From Pseudomonadota bacterium (lineage in GTDB: Bacteria; Pseudomonadota; Gammaproteobacteria; Burkholderiales; Ferrovaceae), in assembly GCA_021805445.1 (NCBI GenBank), contig JAJZFH010000049.1, forward strand, positions 102,961 to 166,960: a stretch of 64,000 bases of DNA, given 5' to 3'. The translations under genes and the position numbers were made by a program. This document shows, piece after piece, positions 9,695 to 19,846 of the stretch (positions are counted from its first letter, which is position 1; each line of letters begins with the position of its first letter). The notes under the pieces were generated by a model. That model was not told the DNA's origin. It worked only from the letters and a program-made list of their open reading frames with translations, and did not search any database.

Positions 9695-10521
9695 GCCTGC
9701 GTCCGCCCCTCAAGCCCTTCGTTTCGACCTACCCCGCGCAAATGCAAAGGGCCCAGCGCCTCGATTTGAACCACCTCGATCAGGGATTCGCGCACCAGTT
9801 CGAGTACGGCAACGAAATGGACGACCAGATGCGAACGGCCTCGTTCCTTCAGAAATAATTCCTGAAAAGCAAGGTGGGGTTGCTGCTTCAAGACTCTCAG
9901 GATCCGGGTCATGGTCTCCCGCACGGAAAGCACTTCCCGGGTGATTCGGTGAGGGCGCGAGCGCTGGAGACGCCGCCCCATCTGTTGCCACGCACGGTGC
10001 AGATCAGCCAGGCCAACTCCTGGCGCAAGGGGAGGGGCGGGGCCGTCATGAACGACCCGAGCCACCAGGAATTCCCGCCCTTGCTGGGGATGACTTTGCA
10101 GTCGAAGCGCCGCCGCCTTCATTTTCTCATAGGCCAACAGACGTTGGGCCAAAGCCCAACGGGGGTCTTCCTCTTCTTCCTGGGCCCCCACGGTTTCGGG
10201 CACCGGAAGCAGGAATCTGACCTTCAGTTCGATCAACCACGCCGCCATGACCAGATAATCCGCTGCCAGGTGGAGTTGGTGATGTCGCATGGCCTGGACA
10301 TAGACCATGTACTGTTCCGTCAGATCGGCCAGGGGGATGTCGAGAATGTCGATTTGATGCTTGCGAATCAGGTAGAGCAATAAGTCCAAAGGCCCTTCGA
10401 ACTGGTCGAGAAAAACTTCCAGGGCTTCGGGAGGGATGTAAAGATCTTTGGGCCAGGCCGAGAAGGACACGCCGTTGACCCTGGCCTCCAGATACTCGAT
10501 GGCCACCACTTCCTGGGTCAC
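9691..10521 (-). CDS. scpA: Segregation and condensation protein ScpA (kleisin)
   Basis: A 276-residue kleisin that bridges the Smc heads. The signature FEGPLDLLLYLIRKHQIDIL lies near residue 40, followed by DIPLADLTEQYMVYV and YLVMAAWLIELKVRFLLP, all strongly conserved in ScpA. The C-terminal winged-helix part is recognisable from VVHFVAVLELVRESLIEV. The start overlaps the trpS stop by four bases, and its own stop overlaps scpB by four, so the three genes are translationally coupled. Confidence 0.97.
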   Translation of the reverse strand: MTQEVVAIEYLEARVNGVSFSAWPKDLYIPPEALEVFLDQFEGPLDLLLYLIRKHQIDILDIPLADLTEQYMVYVQAMRHHQLHLAADYLVMAAWLIELKVRFLLPVPETVGAQEEEEDPRWALAQRLLAYEKMKAAALRLQSHPQQGREFLVARVVHDGPAPPLAPGVGLADLHRAWQQMGRRLQRSRPHRITREVLSVRETMTRILRVLKQQPHLAFQELFLKERGRSHLVVHFVAVLELVRESLIEVVQIEALGPLHLRGVGRNEGLEGRTQA

Positions 10522-11720
10522 GAATACACCAAGCCCATGGCTTCGCGAACATCACGCAGAGTATCGCAAGCCAGACGGCGAGCTCGCTCGCATCCATCCG
10601 CGATGATATTGCGCACCAGGGTGGGATCTTCCTGATACAACTGGGCCCGCTCACGCAAGGGGCGCAACTCGAGAATGACCTGCTCGATGATCGGTTGCTT
10701 GCACTGAACGCACCCGATTCCGGCAGTCCGACACCCGTCCTCCACCCACGTCAGGGTTTTTTCATCACTGTACAGTTTGTGAAAGGCATAGACAGGGCAA
10801 CGGGTTGGCTCTCCGGGATCCGTGCGCAATTTTCGTGCCTCGTCGGTTTTCATGGTGCTGATCTTGTGGGTCAAAGCCTCTTCCGACAGACGCAGGGGCA
10901 GGGTGTTTCCGTAAGACTTGGCCATTTTTTGTCCATCCAGACCGGGCAAGCGCGAAGCCTCGGTCAAGAGCGCCTGGGGTTCGGCCAGAATCGGCTTGGC
11001 ATTCCCTTCCAGATAGCCGAAAAGACGTTCTCTGTCTCCCAGGGAGAGATTTTGGGCTTCGCCCAGCAAATCACGCGCCGCCAGCAACGCCTCTGCATCG
11101 CCACGTTCCGTATAACGGGTACGTAATTCCAGATACAGTCGAGACTTCTTGTTGCCCATCTTGCGTGCCGCTTCCAGCGCGTTGACCTCAAAATCTTTCT
11201 CGCGCCCATAAAAATGGTTGAAACGGCGCGCCACTTCCCGCGCAAACTCGATGTGGGGGACCTGATCTTCTCCCACCGGCACCCGATTGGCACGGTACAA
11301 TAAAATATCCGCTGCCTGCAGGAGAGGATAGCCCAGAAAGCCGTACGACGACAGGTCTCGATCTGTCAGTTTCTGCTGCTGCTCCTTGTAGGTGGGGACC
11401 CGTTCCAACCACCCCACCGGCGTGACCATGGACAGGAGCAGATGCAACTCCGCATGCTCCGGAACCCTGGATTGAATGAACAAAGTAGCCTGATTGGGAT
11501 CTACCCCGGCAGCCAGCCAATCCACGACCATATCCCAGACATGGTTCTCCAACCCCGCGGTGGCATCATAATGGGTGGTCAACGCATGCCAGTCGGCCAC
11601 CATGAACAGGCATTCGAATTCATGCTGGATCTTGATCCAGTTTTTTAAAACCCCGTGATAATGACCCAGGTGGAGCGCCCCGGTGGGGCGCATGCCCGAC
11701 AATACACGATCAGGATACAT
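10518..11720 (-). CDS. trpS: Tryptophanyl-tRNA synthetase
   Basis: Class I aminoacyl-tRNA synthetase of 400 residues that charges tRNA-Trp. The HIGH-type motif appears as GALHLGHYHG near the N-terminus and the KMSKS-type motif as GQKMAKSYGNTLPL. It is longer than the roughly 330-residue E. coli enzyme; the longer form is common in betaproteobacteria. The ATG at 11720 lies 19 bases after the stop of the PHP phosphatase gene. It shares a strand and overlaps with scpA. Confidence 0.97.
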   Translation of the reverse strand: MYPDRVLSGMRPTGALHLGHYHGVLKNWIKIQHEFECLFMVADWHALTTHYDATAGLENHVWDMVVDWLAAGVDPNQATLFIQSRVPEHAELHLLLSMVTPVGWLERVPTYKEQQQKLTDRDLSSYGFLGYPLLQAADILLYRANRVPVGEDQVPHIEFAREVARRFNHFYGREKDFEVNALEAARKMGNKKSRLYLELRTRYTERGDAEALLAARDLLGEAQNLSLGDRERLFGYLEGNAKPILAEPQALLTEASRLPGLDGQKMAKSYGNTLPLRLSEEALTHKISTMKTDEARKLRTDPGEPTRCPVYAFHKLYSDEKTLTWVEDGCRTAGIGCVQCKQPIIEQVILELRPLRERAQLYQEDPTLVRNIIADGCERARRLACDTLRDVREAMGLVYS

Positions 11721-11739
11721 ACATCAAACTCCCTGGAGT

Positions 11740-12594
11740 TCAGGATAAAAAATAGTTGCGCAGGGATGGATCTTCCCAAACCGGATGACAGTGTCCGGGC
11801 AATGGGGGTAAACGCCCTGGCTCGAAACGACTTTCACCGGGACCGTGGTAATCGGATCCTCGGGAAGCGAGTAATTGACGCTTGTTGGCCTGACTCGCAA
11901 ATTCATCGATCTGCTCACGGGTATGGTTGGCGGTCACCACTTCCAACCCTCGCCCTCCGGCCTCGGCAAATTCATCGAGCAGTTGTGCCAATTCCTTTCC
12001 GGACAAGGGGTATCGGCCGGGATGCGCCAGAATCGCCAACCCGTTGGCCGCTTGAATCCACGATACGGCATCCCCCAATTCCGCCCAAACATGACTGACA
12101 TAACCCGGCTTTCCTTTGACCAGAAAGCGTTTGAATACCGTGGCCACGTCCCGCGCCACCTTTTGCTCCACCAGGTAACGCGCAAAATGGGGGCGTGCCA
12201 GAATCTCCGGGTTATGCGCATGACGTCGCGCCCCTTCCAGGGCCCCTGGAATGCCTGCACGCGCCAGTTCATGGGCAATGCGTTCCGCCCGCTCCTGACG
12301 CCCCTGACGAAGCGCGGCCAAACCGTTCTGCAAGACCGGGGTCGTACGCACCACCCCCAAGCCCACCACGTGAATCGTATGACGGTTCCAGGTCACCGAC
12401 ACTTCAACCCCCGGAATGAAGTCCAGCCCCATCTGAGTGGCCACTGCCTGAGCCTCGTCCAGTCCGGCCAGATTGTCATGATCGGTCAATGCAAGACCCG
12501 TCACCCCATTGGTCACGGCCAACTCCACCAGGGCGCGCGGCGTCAGAAGCCCGTCAGAAATCTGGGAATGGTTATGCAAGTCTATGTTTTTCAT
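11740..12594 (-). CDS. rnm: PHP-domain phosphoesterase (RNase AM / 3',5'-nucleoside bisphosphate phosphatase family)
   Basis: A 284-residue PHP-domain metal hydrolase. The N-terminal DLHNHSQISDGLLTP and ALTDHDNLAGL motifs provide the metal-binding His and Asp residues, and PGVEVS plus the C-terminal SRGSDYHGPGE complete the site. This family (YciV/TrpH, named RNase AM) removes the last nucleotides during rRNA 5' maturation and hydrolyses 3',5'-nucleoside bisphosphates. Its position ahead of trpS mirrors the YciV context near trp genes. Upstream, TG-A-TATGAT around 12620 looks like an extended -10. Confidence 0.9.
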   Translation of the reverse strand: MKNIDLHNHSQISDGLLTPRALVELAVTNGVTGLALTDHDNLAGLDEAQAVATQMGLDFIPGVEVSVTWNRHTIHVVGLGVVRTTPVLQNGLAALRQGRQERAERIAHELARAGIPGALEGARRHAHNPEILARPHFARYLVEQKVARDVATVFKRFLVKGKPGYVSHVWAELGDAVSWIQAANGLAILAHPGRYPLSGKELAQLLDEFAEAGGRGLEVVTANHTREQIDEFASQANKRQLLASRGSDYHGPGESRFEPGRLPPLPGHCHPVWEDPSLRNYFLS

Positions 12595-12742
12595 TAAAAT
12601 AGGTGAACCTTTAAGCGGACCATCATATCAAACTCCTCGAGGATGTGCGAATCGGCCTCTTCCCATGATTTGCCCGACTTAGATAACAAACTGTTTTATA
12701 TGGTACATTACTCTCACTCTCGACTTCACAAATTGCGTACGC

Positions 12743-13300
12743 ATGAAATTCTTGTTTGACATTTTTCCGGTGGTTCTGTTTTTCATCGCCTATCAGTGGG
12801 GGGGGATTTATTGGGCGACCGGTATGGCCATTGCAGCCAGCATTCTCCAGGTCGGAAGCCTGCTCCTGCGCCGCAAACCCGTCGATCTCACCGCCTGGAT
12901 CGGTTTTGCGGTCATCACGATCTTTGGCGGACTGACCCTCTGGACACACCTGCACCCGATTCCCGGACTCGAGGCCACCCTATTCATTCGTTGGAAACCT
13001 ACGGTTCTCTACTGGATCTTTGCCGCCATTCTGGCCTTGGGTCCCTTGTTACTCAAACGTAATCCGCTCAAAGCCGTCCTGTCCCACCAGATGCACCTGC
13101 CGGAACGGGTCTGGACCCGTCTGAATCTGGCCTGGAGTTTCTTTTTCATGGCGCTGGGACTGCTCAACCTTTATGTGGCCTTTTCCTACCCTGAAGCCAT
13201 CTGGGTCAAATTCAAGGTCTTTGGATTGATGGCCTTGATGGGGGTCTTCGTGATCGCTCAGGGGATTTATCTCTCTCGGTTTATCGAGGACCGTTCATGA
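12743..13300 (+). CDS. yciB: Septation protein A / intracellular septation protein YciB
   Basis: A 185-residue inner-membrane protein with about five hydrophobic segments. It starts MKFLFDIFPVVLFFIAYQ, nearly the family consensus, and contains WKPTVLYWIFA and LNLAWSFFFMALGLLNLYVA, both characteristic of YciB/IspZ. The family influences cell envelope and division; its exact biochemical role is not settled. The stop overlaps the start of the BolA gene by four bases, and the divergent rnm gene lies 148 bases upstream. Confidence 0.96.
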   Translation: MKFLFDIFPVVLFFIAYQWGGIYWATGMAIAASILQVGSLLLRRKPVDLTAWIGFAVITIFGGLTLWTHLHPIPGLEATLFIRWKPTVLYWIFAAILALGPLLLKRNPLKAVLSHQMHLPERVWTRLNLAWSFFFMALGLLNLYVAFSYPEAIWVKFKVFGLMALMGVFVIAQGIYLSRFIEDRS

Positions 13301-13560
13301 CTTCCACGACAGAACAGATCCGTGCCTGCCTGGCCCACCTTTCCCCACTGATCCTGGAAATTCAGGATGACAGCGCCCAGCATCGCCACCATCCTGGCGC
13401 ACGGGAGGGGGGAGGGCATTATCGGGTACGGATCGTGGCAGAAGCCTTTCGTCATCGGTCCCGCCTGGAGGCTCACCGCATGGTCCACACCGCGCTGGGT
13501 TCCCTGATGAGCAAAGAAATTCATGCCCTGCAACTTGACGTGCAGATCCCCCGGGTGTAA
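13297..13560 (+). CDS. BolA family protein
   Basis: An 87-residue single-domain protein with the BolA features: the helix-turn pattern around EIQDDSAQHRHH, then GGHYRVRIVAEAF and SRLEAHRMVHTALGSLM, ending in IHALQLDVQIP. BolA proteins partner with monothiol glutaredoxins in Fe-S cluster handling and some act as transcription factors. It overlaps yciB by four bases and is followed after about 40 bases by the parvulin gene, a conserved yciB-bolA-ppiC order in betaproteobacteria. Which BolA subtype it is cannot be decided from sequence alone. Confidence 0.93.
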   Translation: MTSTTEQIRACLAHLSPLILEIQDDSAQHRHHPGAREGGGHYRVRIVAEAFRHRSRLEAHRMVHTALGSLMSKEIHALQLDVQIPRV

Positions 13561-13598
13561 TCATACCTCCCGCCCCTCTTTCAAAAGGAATGTCATTG

Positions 13599-14432
13599 AT
13601 GAAACTGAAGCAAACCCTCCTGTCCCTGACACTGGTTGGCGGATCTTTGGCCTTGACCCTCGCCTATGCCGAGCAAAATCAGCCCGCCTCTTCCAGTTCA
13701 CCCACAGTTTCCAGCGCTCCACTCGTAGTCAACGGCAGCATCATTCCCAGCGCACGCATCAAACTCGTTACCGATATGCAGATCGCTCAGGGACATGCCG
13801 CAAGCCCCGAACTGGATCATGCCGTGCGCGACAATCTGGTGGCTTTGGAATTGATCAATGATCAGGCCCGCAAAGATGGCGTCAGCAAGGACCCCAATCT
13901 GCAAGCCCAGATCGACCTGATGCGTCAACAACTCACGGTCCGCGCCTTCCAGTCTCACTGGATCAAGGACCACCCGGTGAGTGATCAGACCATTCATGCC
14001 GACTATGACCGCATGAAAGCCGAACTGGGAGATCACGAATATTTGACCGAACATATTCTGGTCGCCAAGGAAGGCGATGCCCAAAATATCATCGATCAAC
14101 TCAAAAAAGGGGCCAGTTTTGAAAAATTGGCCAAGGAAAAAAGCATCGACCCCGGCTCCAAAGCCAATGGGGGAAAGTTGGATTGGGCAGCTCCCGCCAC
14201 CTACGACAAGAACTTTGGCGATGCCATGGTCAAGTTGAAGAAAGGCGAGACGTCCTCTACCCCGGTGAAGTCGCCCTTTGGTTACCATGTCATCCGCGTA
14301 CTCGACATTCGCCCCCTGAAAGCCCCGCCCTTCGACGAAATGAAGGGTCGCCTGATTCAGGCACGGGAACAACAGGCCTTTGGCGAGTATATCCAGCAAT
14401 TACGCAGCAAAGCCAAGGTGGAAGGCGAGTGA
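13599..14432 (+). CDS. Periplasmic parvulin-type peptidyl-prolyl isomerase (PpiC/SurA-like)
   Basis: A 277-residue exported foldase. The N-terminus MKLKQTLLSLTLVGGSLALTLAYA is a signal peptide with probable cleavage after AYA. The N-terminal helical chaperone part is followed by a parvulin domain from about LTEHILVAKEGDA through SFEKLAKEKSIDPGSKANGG to SPFGYHVIRVLDIRP. The ATG at 13599 has AAAGGA nine bases upstream; the in-frame ATG at 13590 would sit directly against that site and is less likely. It probably isomerises prolyl bonds in outer-membrane or periplasmic proteins. Confidence 0.93.
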   Translation: MKLKQTLLSLTLVGGSLALTLAYAEQNQPASSSSPTVSSAPLVVNGSIIPSARIKLVTDMQIAQGHAASPELDHAVRDNLVALELINDQARKDGVSKDPNLQAQIDLMRQQLTVRAFQSHWIKDHPVSDQTIHADYDRMKAELGDHEYLTEHILVAKEGDAQNIIDQLKKGASFEKLAKEKSIDPGSKANGGKLDWAAPATYDKNFGDAMVKLKKGETSSTPVKSPFGYHVIRVLDIRPLKAPPFDEMKGRLIQAREQQAFGEYIQQLRSKAKVEGE

Positions 14433-14448
14433 TCCGCGCCTGACCAAG

Positions 14449-14486
14449 CGGGCTTTTCCGGCGGCACTCTACCCCAGAAAAGCCCG
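14449..14486. repeat. Inverted repeat between convergent ppiC-like and purL genes, possible terminator
   Basis: CGGGCTTTTC (14449-14458) and GAAAAGCCCG (14477-14486) form a perfect 10-bp stem around an 18-base loop that contains the purL stop codon. It sits exactly between two convergent genes, where a bidirectional terminator is expected, but there is no clear T-run after the stem on either strand. Confidence 0.4.
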
Positions 14487-17400
14487 TGCATTTCGAAACA
14501 TACGCATCCATGGACCATCCTGGCCCCATTCCGGGGATTGCCAGGACCCCTGCACGGAACGAACCAATCGTTCCGGATGCGGCATGCAAATGGTAAATCG
14601 GCCATCGGGCGTCGTCAGTCCGGCGATCCCCTCCGGCGAACCGTTGGGATTGGCGGGATAGGTTTCGGCAAGTTGTCCATTCCCCTCTACGTAACGCAGT
14701 GTCACCCAAGGCCGCGCAGCAATCCGTTGCGCTTCACCATGAAATTCTGCCCGTCCCTCGCCATGAGCTACCGGCACGGGAATTCGGCTTCCCGTCATGC
14801 CCTTCAAAAAGAGTGAGGGCGTATCCAGCACTTCCACCATGATGAGTCGCGCCTCAAACTGTTCCGAGCGATTACGCTCGAATCGAGGCCAATGGGAAGC
14901 CCCGGGAATCAGGGGAGAGAGGACACTCATCATCTGACACCCGTTGCATACGCCCAGTGCGAACGTGTCCCGGCGCTGAAAAAAAGTCTCGAAACGTACC
15001 CGCATGGCTTCATCAAACAGAATGGATTTTGCCCAGCCCCCCCCGGCCCCCAGCACATCGCCAAAAGAAAACCCGCCACAGGCGGCAAAACCCGCGAAGG
15101 AATGCAGATCCTGACGACCGGAACGCAGGTCATTCATCGGCACATCCACTGCTTCGAACCCCGCGCGATCGAAGGCCATGGCCATTTCCACCTGCCCATT
15201 GACACCTTGCTCGCGCAGAATCGCAATACGCGGCCGGGCTCCCTTGAGGAGGTAAGGGAAGGCGATATCCTGATCCGTCCCATAGGTGAGTGCGCAAGAT
15301 AACCCGGTCTCCTGACCGATCCGTGCATGCGCTTCTGTCGCACAGTCCGGATGATCACGCAATTGCTGGATGCGAAAAGAGGTTTCCGCCCACCGACGAT
15401 GCAGATCCGACACCGCCTCATCCAGCCAAACCTGCTGTTTCCACTCGACTCGAAAGCGTCCGGCCTCATCGGGGACTCCCAAAAGATGCATGGCCTCGCC
15501 CAACCCATGGCGCTCCAGCGTTTCCTTGAACCGCCTCCGGTGCGCCTGACGCACTTGAACCACTGCCCCCAATTCTTCGTTGAAGCAGAATGCCCACCCT
15601 TGTTCGGAAGGGATCGATGCGCCAAGATCGAGGGTCATCCCCCGCCTCGACGCAAACAACATTTCGAGAAGCGTGACGACCAGTCCTCCATCGGACCGAT
15701 CATGGTAGGACAAAATGATTCCGGCCTGACGAAGCGTCTGCAAAGACTCAAAAAAACCTTTCAGTAACGCGGGATCCTCCAGGTCCGGCGCCTGGTGGCC
15801 CACCTGCCCATACACCTGAGCCAGCGCGCTTCCTCCCAGGCGATGACGGCCCAGATCGATCAACCACAACTCCGTAGGCTCTGCCCCCGAACTCAGTTCC
15901 GGGGTCCAGGTAGCCCGAATATCCGCACAGCGGGCAAAGGCAGTCACCACCAAGGACAGTGGAGAGGTCACTTGCTGCTGCGTCCCCTGATCGTCTTGCC
16001 AGCGCGTGCGCATGGACAGAGAATCCTTCCCCACCGGAATACTGACCCCAAGGGCGATACACAAGTCGCGGGTGGCCCGTACCGTGTCAAAGAGCCGGGC
16101 ATCTTCTCCGGGCGCTCCGGCTGCCGCCATCCAGTTGGCGGAAAGCCGCACCTGTTCCAAAGAGACCTGTGCGGCAGCCAGATTGGTCAAGGCCTCCCCC
16201 ACAGCCATGCGCCCGGAAGCGGGACCAGACAGGAGCGCCAGGGGCGAGCGTTCACCCAGGGCAAAGGCCTCCCCTCGCATGGTCACAAAATCTGCTGCCG
16301 TCACTGCCACATCGGCCACCGGTACCTGCCACGGCCCGACACAGGGATCACGGGCACAGAGCCCCCCCACCGTCCGGTCTCCGATGGTGATGAGAAAAGT
16401 CTTGTCCGCCACGGCGGGCAAATGCAGGACGCGGACCAACGCTTCCTGGAAATTCTCGGCCACGGGCGGCAATTCGAGTTCGGTCAGGGGCCGACTTTCG
16501 TGGTCGACAGAACGTACCATACGGGGAGGTTTGCCCAGCAGGGCTTCCAGTTCCATGTGTACCGGTACCTGGCCCAGAAGGGGATCCTCTACCCGCAAAA
16601 ACTTCTCCCGGGTTCCCTTGCCCACGATCGCAAAGGGACAGGATTCCCGCGCACAAAGCGCAGAAAACTCCTCCAGACGGAGAGGGTCGATGGCCAGAAC
16701 GAACCGTTCCTGGGCCTCATTACTCCAGATTTCACGGGGCGACATGCCCGTCTCCAGCGAAGGAATTCGGCGCAGATCGAAGTGAGCCCCCACGCCTCCA
16801 TCGTGAGCCAATTCAGGGAAAGCGTTGGACAGGCCGCCCGCCCCCACATCATGAATGGCCAGGATGGGGTTGTTCTCCTCCATCTGCCAACAACGATCGA
16901 TCACTTCCTGAGCCCGACGCTGCATCTCCGGGTTAGCCCGTTGCACGGAATCAAAATCCAGGGCTTCCGTATTGGCGCCACTGTGCATCGAAGAAGCTGC
17001 TCCGCCGCCCAAGCCGATACGCAGGCCGGGGCCCCCCAGTTGGATGAACAGACAGCCCGGTTCAAGAGGGCGTTTGAAAGCCTGTCGATCATCGATGGCG
17101 CCCAGCCCACCGGCCAGCATGATGGGTTTATGGTACCCCCAGCGCTGCCCCTGTGCCCAGACATCGAAGGTACGAAAGAAGCCGGCCAGTTGAGGACGGC
17201 CAAATTCGTTATTGAAAGCGGCACTGCCCAGAGGGCCATCGATCATGATGGAAAGGGCGGAGGCCATGCGCGCAGGTTTGCTGGCCGTCCCCGACTCCCA
17301 GGGCTGAGAAAAATTGGGCAGATGGAGATTCGAAACGGCAAATCCGCTCAATCCGGCCTTTGGTCGGGCCCCTCGACCCGTGGCGGCTTCATCCCGAATC

Positions 17401-18371
17401 TCTCCGCCGCTGCCCGTTGCAGCACCCGGAAAGGGGGCGATGGCGGTAGGGTGGTTATGCGTTTCCACCTTGATGAGGGGGTGGGTCAATTGGGTATGAA
17501 AGTGATAAATCCCGGAATCCGGTTCCGGATAAAAACGTTCACTCTCTCCCCCCTGCAGGATGGCAGCATTATCGGCGTACGCCACCACGGTTCCTGCGGG
17601 GTGAGCCGCATGAGTCGCCCGAATCATGGAAAACAATGTCTCTGCCTGGGGTTCTCCATCGATCACCCAGGAAGCATTGAAGATCTTGTGTCGGCAATGT
17701 TCGGAATTGGCTTGGGCAAACATCAGTAATTCGGCATCCGTCGGGTCGCGTCCTGCGGTCTGATAGAGTGTCAACAGATAGTCGATTTCATCTTCGGCCA
17801 AGGCCAACCCGTAGTCCCGGTTGGCGGCTTCCAAGGCCTCTCTCCCTTGCCCTTGAAGCGGGATGGAGACCAGAGGCTGAGGCGCATGGAGTTCGAAGGA
17901 GCGTTTGATTTCAGTCACGTCGACCAGGATCGATTCGGTCATGGGATCGTGCAACTGAATCCGTACCCGGTCTTGTTCCCCGGTCGTCAACGCACGTCCT
18001 GCCCATACCTGAATCAAAACACCGCGCTCGATCCGGTTGACCTCGCTCAATCCACAGCGCCGGGCGATTTCCGTGGCCTTGCTCGACCAAGGGGAGATCG
18101 TACCCAAGCGAGGAACCACCCACAGTTTCAGTTCAGGCTCACGGTGCAGACCAGAATGACCGTCCCTTTCCTTCGAACCATAAGTCAGGAGTTCTTTCAG
18201 GCGCTGGTGCTTTTCTTCATCCCAGGTCTCAGCCACTTCCGCACAGTGAAAAAAGTTTGCCTCCAGATGGATCACAGGGATCTGTTGTGCCTGAAACCGC
18301 GCCAATTCGCGCGTCACACGAAACTCGGAAAGGGCACGGGGGCCAGACAGGGTAACCAGGGAAGAGGTCAT
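14469..18371 (-). CDS. purL: Phosphoribosylformylglycinamidine synthase PurL (single-chain)
   Basis: The 1300-residue proteobacterial form of FGAM synthase, which aminates FGAR using glutamine and ATP in purine synthesis. The synthetase half has [16 protein letters not shown] and [17 protein letters not shown], both PurL signatures; the C-terminal glutaminase has the nucleophile Cys in [11 protein letters not shown] and a His/Glu pair near [11 protein letters not shown]. The frame is open upstream to 18470, but the start [18 protein letters not shown] at 18371 fits the family. ygfX ends 34 bases upstream on the same strand, so the two are probably cotranscribed. Confidence 0.98.
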   Translation of the reverse strand: MTSSLVTLSGPRALSEFRVTRELARFQAQQIPVIHLEANFFHCAEVAETWDEEKHQRLKELLTYGSKERDGHSGLHREPELKLWVVPRLGTISPWSSKATEIARRCGLSEVNRIERGVLIQVWAGRALTTGEQDRVRIQLHDPMTESILVDVTEIKRSFELHAPQPLVSIPLQGQGREALEAANRDYGLALAEDEIDYLLTLYQTAGRDPTDAELLMFAQANSEHCRHKIFNASWVIDGEPQAETLFSMIRATHAAHPAGTVVAYADNAAILQGGESERFYPEPDSGIYHFHTQLTHPLIKVETHNHPTAIAPFPGAATGSGGEIRDEAATGRGARPKAGLSGFAVSNLHLPNFSQPWESGTASKPARMASALSIMIDGPLGSAAFNNEFGRPQLAGFFRTFDVWAQGQRWGYHKPIMLAGGLGAIDDRQAFKRPLEPGCLFIQLGGPGLRIGLGGGAASSMHSGANTEALDFDSVQRANPEMQRRAQEVIDRCWQMEENNPILAIHDVGAGGLSNAFPELAHDGGVGAHFDLRRIPSLETGMSPREIWSNEAQERFVLAIDPLRLEEFSALCARESCPFAIVGKGTREKFLRVEDPLLGQVPVHMELEALLGKPPRMVRSVDHESRPLTELELPPVAENFQEALVRVLHLPAVADKTFLITIGDRTVGGLCARDPCVGPWQVPVADVAVTAADFVTMRGEAFALGERSPLALLSGPASGRMAVGEALTNLAAAQVSLEQVRLSANWMAAAGAPGEDARLFDTVRATRDLCIALGVSIPVGKDSLSMRTRWQDDQGTQQQVTSPLSLVVTAFARCADIRATWTPELSSGAEPTELWLIDLGRHRLGGSALAQVYGQVGHQAPDLEDPALLKGFFESLQTLRQAGIILSYHDRSDGGLVVTLLEMLFASRRGMTLDLGASIPSEQGWAFCFNEELGAVVQVRQAHRRRFKETLERHGLGEAMHLLGVPDEAGRFRVEWKQQVWLDEAVSDLHRRWAETSFRIQQLRDHPDCATEAHARIGQETGLSCALTYGTDQDIAFPYLLKGARPRIAILREQGVNGQVEMAMAFDRAGFEAVDVPMNDLRSGRQDLHSFAGFAACGGFSFGDVLGAGGGWAKSILFDEAMRVRFETFFQRRDTFALGVCNGCQMMSVLSPLIPGASHWPRFERNRSEQFEARLIMVEVLDTPSLFLKGMTGSRIPVPVAHGEGRAEFHGEAQRIAARPWVTLRYVEGNGQLAETYPANPNGSPEGIAGLTTPDGRFTICMPHPERLVRSVQGSWQSPEWGQDGPWMRMFRNARAFLG

Positions 18372-18405
18372 GAGCGGGACCATCACAGAAGGGATAAACC
18401 GCCAA

Positions 18406-18861
18406 TTATAACGGATGCCGCAACAAGACCCGCAGTTTACGCAATTTTTCCGGGGCAGCGCTCCGTCCATTCAGGATCACGGGTTCCGCATACCGCCCTG
18501 CCTCCGTACGCCAGTACAGGATGACCAGAAAGGGACTCACCCGGCAGCCTGCCACCACTCGTCCGCGCTGGCGCTCCCCCGAACGGCGGTGTACCAGCAC
18601 TTCACCAAGACTGGACAAATCCACGCGATCCACAGCGTGCTGGCTCCGTTTTGTCAGTGAACGCGCTTCCCACCCGGCGATCAATCCTTGAACACAGCCC
18701 CCAAGACAAGCCAGAATCCCCAAACGGGCGTTACAATGGCAAAGGGTCCAGAGTCCCACCAGATTCCCCAGGCTCCAGAGAACCCACAAGAAACCTGCTG
18801 GCCCGAGAATGACCCGGACCATGCCGGCGCTTTCCGAACCGTTTGTACCCAAAGAAGTCAT
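18406..18861 (-). CDS. YgfX/CptA-family membrane protein (DUF1434-type)
   Basis: A 151-residue protein with two closely spaced hydrophobic segments (about [21 protein letters not shown] and [17 protein letters not shown]) followed by a soluble part ending in a [11 protein letters not shown] motif, as in the YgfX family. In E. coli YgfX has been described as a membrane toxin-like protein paired with SdhE (YgfY) and encoded divergently from ygfZ. Here ygfZ is also the divergent neighbour, but no sdhE is present. A strong AAAGGGGGGAG ribosome site supports the ATG at 18861. Confidence 0.75.
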   Translation of the reverse strand: MTSLGTNGSESAGMVRVILGPAGFLWVLWSLGNLVGLWTLCHCNARLGILACLGGCVQGLIAGWEARSLTKRSQHAVDRVDLSSLGEVLVHRRSGERQRGRVVAGCRVSPFLVILYWRTEAGRYAEPVILNGRSAAPEKLRKLRVLLRHPL

Positions 18862-18937
18862 GCTCCCCCCTTTCTATGGTCCAAAGCATAACGACACCGG
18901 GACAGGCCATAACCACGAACACTCAGGATATTTTGCC

Positions 18938-19840
18938 ATGTTTGAATTTTCTGCCGGTTGGATCTCCCTGAAGGACCGAACCCTGATTCAGGTGACGGGT
19001 TCGGATGCCCTGCACTTTCTTCAGGGACAACTGACCTTTGACCTGTTGACCCTGGGCCCGGACAACTTCGGCTGGGCGGCGCATTGCACGCCCAAAGGGA
19101 AAGTTTTATTTACCGCCCTCATCGTCAAAACAGGAGAAACTTTCCTGCTGGATGCGGCCATTGGAATGAGTGACCCCATACTGTCCCGGCTTCGTCCATT
19201 CATTCTTCGCTCCAAGGTACGGATCGAGGAAGCCCATGCCCATTTCAGTGCCGTTGGCCTGATGGGCCGTGACCTGGAAGAGGGGGCCAAATCCGCCGGC
19301 CTGAGCCCTTTGCCGGCGGTGGGGCGTCAGGATGAACGGTCGGGTCTCCTGCGCCTGCGCCTCTCCCCTGACCGCCTCATGATCATCGCCTCACCCGAGC
19401 GTCTGGCCGAACTGCCCGCCCCCTCTGCTTTGCCCTCCCAATCCTGGGAATTGGGCAATGTGCGCGAAGGCATTGCCGAAGTCACTCCTCTGACGACCGA
19501 TCGATATATCCCCCAATGGCTGAATTGGGACCGGATTGGCGGAATCAGTTTTCGCAAGGGCTGTTATACCGGACAAGAAATCGTGGCACGCACCCACTAC
19601 CTCGGCAAGGTCAAACGGCGCGCCCTGCACATTGCCCTGGATTCGGCGGTCCCCGTGGGTACCTCGATCCTGCGTGGGGGCGAAGTGACGGGAGAGGTTT
19701 TCTCCTGCGTCGAAAATGAGCAGGGAGGATACGAAGGACTGGCCATCATCGCCGGCGAGGAACCGTCAGACCTCGTGATCGAGGGAGCCCCCCCCCAGGC
19801 CCTGCACATCCTCCCACTGCCCTATGCCCTGTCTGCCTGA
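18938..19840 (+). CDS. ygfZ: Folate-binding, GcvT-like protein YgfZ
   Basis: A 300-residue member of the YgfZ/GcvT-like family, which binds tetrahydrofolate and supports maintenance of some Fe-S enzymes such as MiaB. The diagnostic YgfZ signature is seen as ISFRKGCYTGQEIVAR, including the conserved Cys of KGCYTGQE. The N-terminal VTGSDALHFLQGQLT is the folate-domain start. The ATG at 18938 is preceded by AGGATA; the frame is open upstream to 18809 but that part does not resemble the family. lpxL-like follows after six bases. Confidence 0.95.
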   Translation: MFEFSAGWISLKDRTLIQVTGSDALHFLQGQLTFDLLTLGPDNFGWAAHCTPKGKVLFTALIVKTGETFLLDAAIGMSDPILSRLRPFILRSKVRIEEAHAHFSAVGLMGRDLEEGAKSAGLSPLPAVGRQDERSGLLRLRLSPDRLMIIASPERLAELPAPSALPSQSWELGNVREGIAEVTPLTTDRYIPQWLNWDRIGGISFRKGCYTGQEIVARTHYLGKVKRRALHIALDSAVPVGTSILRGGEVTGEVFSCVENEQGGYEGLAIIAGEEPSDLVIEGAPPQALHILPLPYALSA

Positions 19841-19846
19841 CGGAAC

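Noticed and set aside
15795..17729. Long plus-strand open frame (about 640 codons) opposite purL
   Set aside because: It lies fully antisense to the conserved purL, has no recognisable domain, and is explained by codon bias leaving few stops on the opposite strand.
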